A DNA stretch of 64,000 nt. Source: JBGPLJ01 sp035644395 (lineage in GTDB: Bacteria > Pseudomonadota > Gammaproteobacteria > Steroidobacterales > Steroidobacteraceae). Under the pieces are notes generated by a model. The model saw only the letters and a program-made list of their open reading frames with translations, made no database searches and had not been told where the DNA came from. Below, piece after piece: positions 61,278 to 64,000 of this stretch. The position numbers and the translations under genes are program-made. How positions within the stretch are numbered: the first letter of the stretch is position 1; each line of letters begins with the position of its first letter. The stretch spans positions 1-64,000 of the forward strand of contig DASQOR010000043.1 in assembly GCA_035644395.1 (NCBI GenBank). The letters are read 5' to 3'.

Positions 61278-62881
61278 AGCTTTCGACCTGCGCCTGGCCG
61301 GCCGTGCTCGGTTCCCTTTTGCTCGCCGCCTGCGCAGGGCCAACCCGGCCCGAAACGGACGTTCCGCCACCGGTCCCGCAAGCCGCGACCCATAGCTATC
61401 CGGCGACGGCAAACGCCGCCGCCGCGGCGAACAAGGAAGACGCCGAAGCCGCGCGGCTCGAAGCCCTGCAGCCGCCCGCACCGCCCGTGCCCGGTCCCGA
61501 GCAGTACGCCGACGTCTTCGATCGCATCCGGGCGGGTTTCAAGCTCGACGACGTCGAGCAACGCGACATCGACACGCAGCTCGCCTTCTACACCTCGCAC
61601 CCGCAGTATCTCGATCGCGTGTGGGAGCGGTCCGAGCGCTTTCTCTACTACATCGTGACCGAGATCGAGGCGCGCGACATGCCGCTCGAGATCGCCCTGC
61701 TACCGGTGGTCGAGAGCGCGTACGAGCCCTTTGCCTATTCGCGCAGCCGCGCCTCGGGCCTCTGGCAGTTCATCTCCGGCACGGGCACGCGCTTCGGCCT
61801 CAAGCAGAACTGGTGGTACGACGGGCGGCGCGACGTGCTCGAGTCCACGCGCGCCGCGCTCGACTACCTCGAGTTCCTGCACGACGAATTCGACGGCGAC
61901 TGGCTGCTCGCCATCGCCGCCTACAACTCGGGCGAGCTCAACGTGCACCGGGCCATCGACCGCAACCTCAAGGCGGGGTTGCCGACGGATTTCTGGCATC
62001 TGAAGCTGCCGCGCGAAACGACGGCCTACGTGCCGAAGCTCCTGGCGATGGCGCGCATCGTGAGGTCGCCGGAAGACTACGGTCTTGAATTCGAACCGAT
62101 CGCGAACGAGCCCTATTTCGCGCGCATCAACACCGGCGGCCAGCTCGAAATGGCCGTGGCCGCGGATCTTGCCGGCGTGAACCTCGAAGAGCTCACGAAT
62201 CTCAATCCCGCGTTCAACCGCTGGGCGACGGACCCGGCGGGTCCCTACGAGATGCTGGTGCCGGTCGAAACGGCGGAAACCTTCCGGGCGGCCCTTGCCG
62301 TGCTCTCGCCGGCGGAACGCGTCCGCACCGCGACCTACAAGGTCCGCGCCGGCGACACGGTGACGAGCGTCGCCCGGCGCAACAACACGACCGCCGCCGT
62401 CATCCGCGAACTCAACAACCTGAAGGGCGACAAGCTGGCATCCGGCCTGCAGCTCTCGGTGCCTGCAAGCGGTGTCGCCATGCCGGTCAAGGTGGTCCGC
62501 GCCGCTGCGCTCGTCGACGGACGTACGACGCGCACGACGGTGCACGTCGTGCGCCGGGGCGAAACGCTTTGGGGCATCGCCCAGCGCCATGGAGTGAGCG
62601 TTTCGACGCTCGCCGCCTGGAACAACATCTCGACCGGTTCGACGCTCGCGCCCGGCCGCAAGCTCGTCGTGCGCAGCGGCACGGTGGTCGCGCGGGCCGA
62701 TACCGGTTCCGGAACCAACCGCCTGACCTACACTGTGCGCCGGGGCGACACGCTCTCCGAGATCTCACGCCGCTTTCGCGTGAGCATCGCGCAGCTCATG
62801 TCCTGGAACGGCATCGACCAGCAGCACCAGATCAGGGCCGGTCAGCGTATCGTTCTCTACGTCAACAAGAAGAGCGGCTAA
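61274..62881 (+). CDS. mltD: Membrane-bound lytic murein transglycosylase D
   Basis: This 535-residue lipoprotein has a signal with lipobox LLLAAC followed by a linker. An SLT domain carries the catalytic Glu in LLPVVESAYEPFAYS, then SGLWQFISGTGTRFGL and AAYNSGELNVHRA. Three LysM peptidoglycan-binding repeats follow at the C-terminus (YKVRAGDTVTSVARR, HVVRRGETLWGIAQR, YTVRRGDTLSEISRR). It cleaves peptidoglycan strands at the outer membrane. gloB-mltD adjacency is conserved in gammaproteobacteria. Confidence 0.93.
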   Translation: MKLSTCAWPAVLGSLLLAACAGPTRPETDVPPPVPQAATHSYPATANAAAAANKEDAEAARLEALQPPAPPVPGPEQYADVFDRIRAGFKLDDVEQRDIDTQLAFYTSHPQYLDRVWERSERFLYYIVTEIEARDMPLEIALLPVVESAYEPFAYSRSRASGLWQFISGTGTRFGLKQNWWYDGRRDVLESTRAALDYLEFLHDEFDGDWLLAIAAYNSGELNVHRAIDRNLKAGLPTDFWHLKLPRETTAYVPKLLAMARIVRSPEDYGLEFEPIANEPYFARINTGGQLEMAVAADLAGVNLEELTNLNPAFNRWATDPAGPYEMLVPVETAETFRAALAVLSPAERVRTATYKVRAGDTVTSVARRNNTTAAVIRELNNLKGDKLASGLQLSVPASGVAMPVKVVRAAALVDGRTTRTTVHVVRRGETLWGIAQRHGVSVSTLAAWNNISTGSTLAPGRKLVVRSGTVVARADTGSGTNRLTYTVRRGDTLSEISRRFRVSIAQLMSWNGIDQQHQIRAGQRIVLYVNKKSG

Positions 62882-62886
62882 TCTCT

Positions 62887-62913
62887 CCCCCTCTCCCCGT
62901 TTGCGGGGAGGGG
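62887..62913 (+). terminator. GC-rich hairpin between mltD and fabI
   Basis: CCCCTCTCCCC and GGGGAGGGG flank GTTTGC to form a stable imperfect hairpin right after the mltD stop. No U-tract follows, so it is not a classical terminator. The wider sequence (CTCCCC..GGGGAG..GGTGAGGGG) resembles a short dispersed repeat common in GC-rich bacteria, and its end supplies GAGGGG as the fabI ribosome-binding site. Confidence 0.4.
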
Positions 62914-62944
62914 TCGGAGTGAGGGCCGGGGTGAGGGGAACAAC

Positions 62945-63745
62945 ATGGGATTTCTTGCCGGCAAGCGCGCGTTCATCTGCGGCCTGGCGAGCGAGCGCTC
63001 GATCGCCTGGGGCATCGCCCAGGCCATGCACCGGGAAGGCTGCGAGCTCGCGTTCAACTACGCGAACGACCGCTTCAAGGAGCGGGTCGTCGAACTCGCC
63101 GGTGAAGTCGGATCGAAGATCACGATGCCGATGGACGTCACTTCGGATGCCGAGATCGACGCGGCCTTCGCGACACTGCGCTCGCACTGGGACAGCCTCG
63201 ACATCCTCGTGCACGCCATCGCCTTCGCGCCGCGCGAGGCGCTCGCGGGCAGCTTCAGCGATGCGACCTCGCGCGAGGCGTTCCGCATCGCGCACGACGT
63301 CTCGAGCTACAGCTTCACGGCGCTCGCGCGGGCGGCGAAGCCGATGATGGCGGGCCGCAAGGGCGCGATGCTCACGCTCACCTATCTCGGCGCGGTGCGC
63401 TCCGTGCCGAGCTACAACGTCATGGGACTCGCCAAGGCGAGCCTCGAGGCGAACGTGCGCTTCCTGGCATTCGATCTCGGCGCGGGCGGCATCCGGGTGA
63501 ACGGGATATCGGCGGGCCCGATCAAGACGCTCGCGGCCGCGGGCGTCGGTGGATTTCGCAAGATGCTGGCGCGCGTAGCAGAGACGGCGCCGCTCCAGCG
63601 CAATGTCAGCATCGAGGATGTGGGCAACGCCGCGGCGTTTCTCTGCTCGGATCTCGCCGCCGGCGTGACGGGCGAGATCCTCTACGTCGACGCGGGCTTC
63701 AGCCACGTCGCGATGAGCTTCCCCGAAAACACGAAGACGCCCTGA
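62945..63745 (+). CDS. fabI: Enoyl-[acyl-carrier-protein] reductase (NADH)
   Basis: This 266-residue SDR-type enoyl reductase carries out the last step of fatty acid elongation. It opens GFLAGKRAFICGLASERSIA (the FabI-type divergent Rossmann motif) and has the catalytic VPSYNVMGLAKAS (Tyr-x6-Lys) and the typical GPIKTLAAAGVGGFRKML. ATG 62945 follows GAGGGG. It is co-directional with mltD. The stop codon TGA is followed by one base and then repeat copy 6. Confidence 0.95.
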   Translation: MGFLAGKRAFICGLASERSIAWGIAQAMHREGCELAFNYANDRFKERVVELAGEVGSKITMPMDVTSDAEIDAAFATLRSHWDSLDILVHAIAFAPREALAGSFSDATSREAFRIAHDVSSYSFTALARAAKPMMAGRKGAMLTLTYLGAVRSVPSYNVMGLAKASLEANVRFLAFDLGAGGIRVNGISAGPIKTLAAAGVGGFRKMLARVAETAPLQRNVSIEDVGNAAAFLCSDLAAGVTGEILYVDAGFSHVAMSFPENTKTP

Positions 63746-63840
63746 GAAAAAGGGGACAAGAAAAAGGGGACAGATTTATTTTCCGGAGTATCTGGTGATT
63801 TCGCGCAGATACCCCGGAAAATAAATCTGTCCCCTTTTTC
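63746..63840. repeat. Palindromic repeat copy 6
   Basis: The copy lies between convergent fabI and the truncated minus-strand gene at the right edge, filling the whole gap. It has one degraded left arm (AAAAAGGGGACAAG), one full left arm, core GTATCTGGTGATTTCGCGCA.. (orientation as in copies 1 and 2) and a full inverted arm with a T run. It abuts both stop codons, the clearest bidirectional-terminator placement in the window. Confidence 0.85.
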
Positions 63841-64000
63841 TTATTCGAGCGTCTTGGTGTTGCGCTCGATCGTCGCCGACTTCTCGAGATCCTTGGTGTA
63901 GGCGGCCAGGTCGCCGTTGCCAAGGCGCGCCGCGAGTTCCCGCAGCCGTCCGCTGCGCTGGTCCGCCGCCTCGTCCGATGCGCCGTCGCGAACGCCCGAG
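63841..64000 (-). CDS. C-terminal end of an unidentified gene, cut by the window edge
   Basis: A minus-strand frame without internal stops runs in from the right edge and ends TAA at 63843-63841. The last residues read ELAARLGNGDLAAYTKDLEK then SATIERNTKTLE, a charged helical tail. It is too short to identify. Its stop sits directly against repeat copy 6, as for other genes in this half of the window, which supports it being a real gene end. Confidence 0.5.
   Translation of the reverse strand, partial: SGVRDGASDEAADQRSGRLRELAARLGNGDLAAYTKDLEKSATIERNTKTLE

Overview
The window looks like chromosome of a GC-rich, free-living Gram-negative bacterium, most likely a gammaproteobacterium of the Xanthomonadales/Nevskiales/Steroidobacter kind. 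The housekeeping block dnaQ-rnhA-methyltransferase-gloB-mltD-fabI at the right end has gammaproteobacterial gene order, and outer-membrane proteins (two Wzi, an SLBB export protein, an OprP-type porin, an EpsL-like barrel) run throughout. I see no tRNA, rRNA, phage or intact transposase gene. The taxon is inference.

Layout. (1) 271-8959, minus strand: a lower-GC glycan cassette with two GT4 glycosyltransferases, a methyltransferase, an Asp-box propeller, a heparinase-fold lyase and a PglC-PglD-PglE set (bacillosamine-type sugar synthesis and transfer to lipid). (2) 9129-13368: a very large SLBB/polysaccharide export protein and a Wzi protein. (3) 13593-20479: an ADP/ATP-translocase family carrier, an exported phosphatase fused to a kinase-like domain, a Crp/Fnr regulator, a class III cyclase-TolB-TPR protein and two small membrane proteins. 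(4) 20608-37458, minus: one dense exopolysaccharide operon of about 16 genes, mostly joined by start/stop overlaps: phosphoglycosyltransferase, EpsE/F/G, polymerase, three glycosyltransferases plus a further glycosyltransferase-like protein, GH26 hydrolase, acyltransferase, two methyltransferases, Wzx flippase and the EpsL-like barrel. (5) 37662-39679: a second Wzi protein and a degenerate-looking BrnT toxin/antitoxin pair. (6) 39774-44368: UDP-GlcNAc 2-epimerase, amidohydrolase and pgi. (7) 44481-55870: a sulfate-uptake region, with porin and sulfate-binding protein on plus, and cysA-cysT-cysW followed by a histidine kinase and response regulator on minus, with a subtilase between. (8) 56009-58306: UDP-hexuronate epimerase and nucleotide-sugar dehydrogenase. 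(9) 58494-64000: dnaQ, rnhA, methyltransferase, gloB, mltD, fabI and one truncated gene.

The sugar genes form one picture: pgi, wecB, the dehydrogenase and the epimerase supply nucleotide sugars, the two glycosyltransferase loci assemble repeat units on lipid carriers, Wzx/Wzy/Wzz-type proteins flip, polymerise and size them, and SLBB/EpsE/Wzi/EpsL proteins export and anchor them.

The most unusual features are six copies of a long palindromic repeat (GGGGACAGATTTATTTTC arms), found only right of 40.8 kb and mostly abutting stop codons like a mobile bidirectional terminator. One copy now encodes the N-terminus of the amidohydrolase. Also notable are the phosphatase-kinase fusion, a CysA carrying a C-terminal Usp-like domain, and a two-component system with a four-cysteine PAS domain co-transcribed with the sulfate permease.
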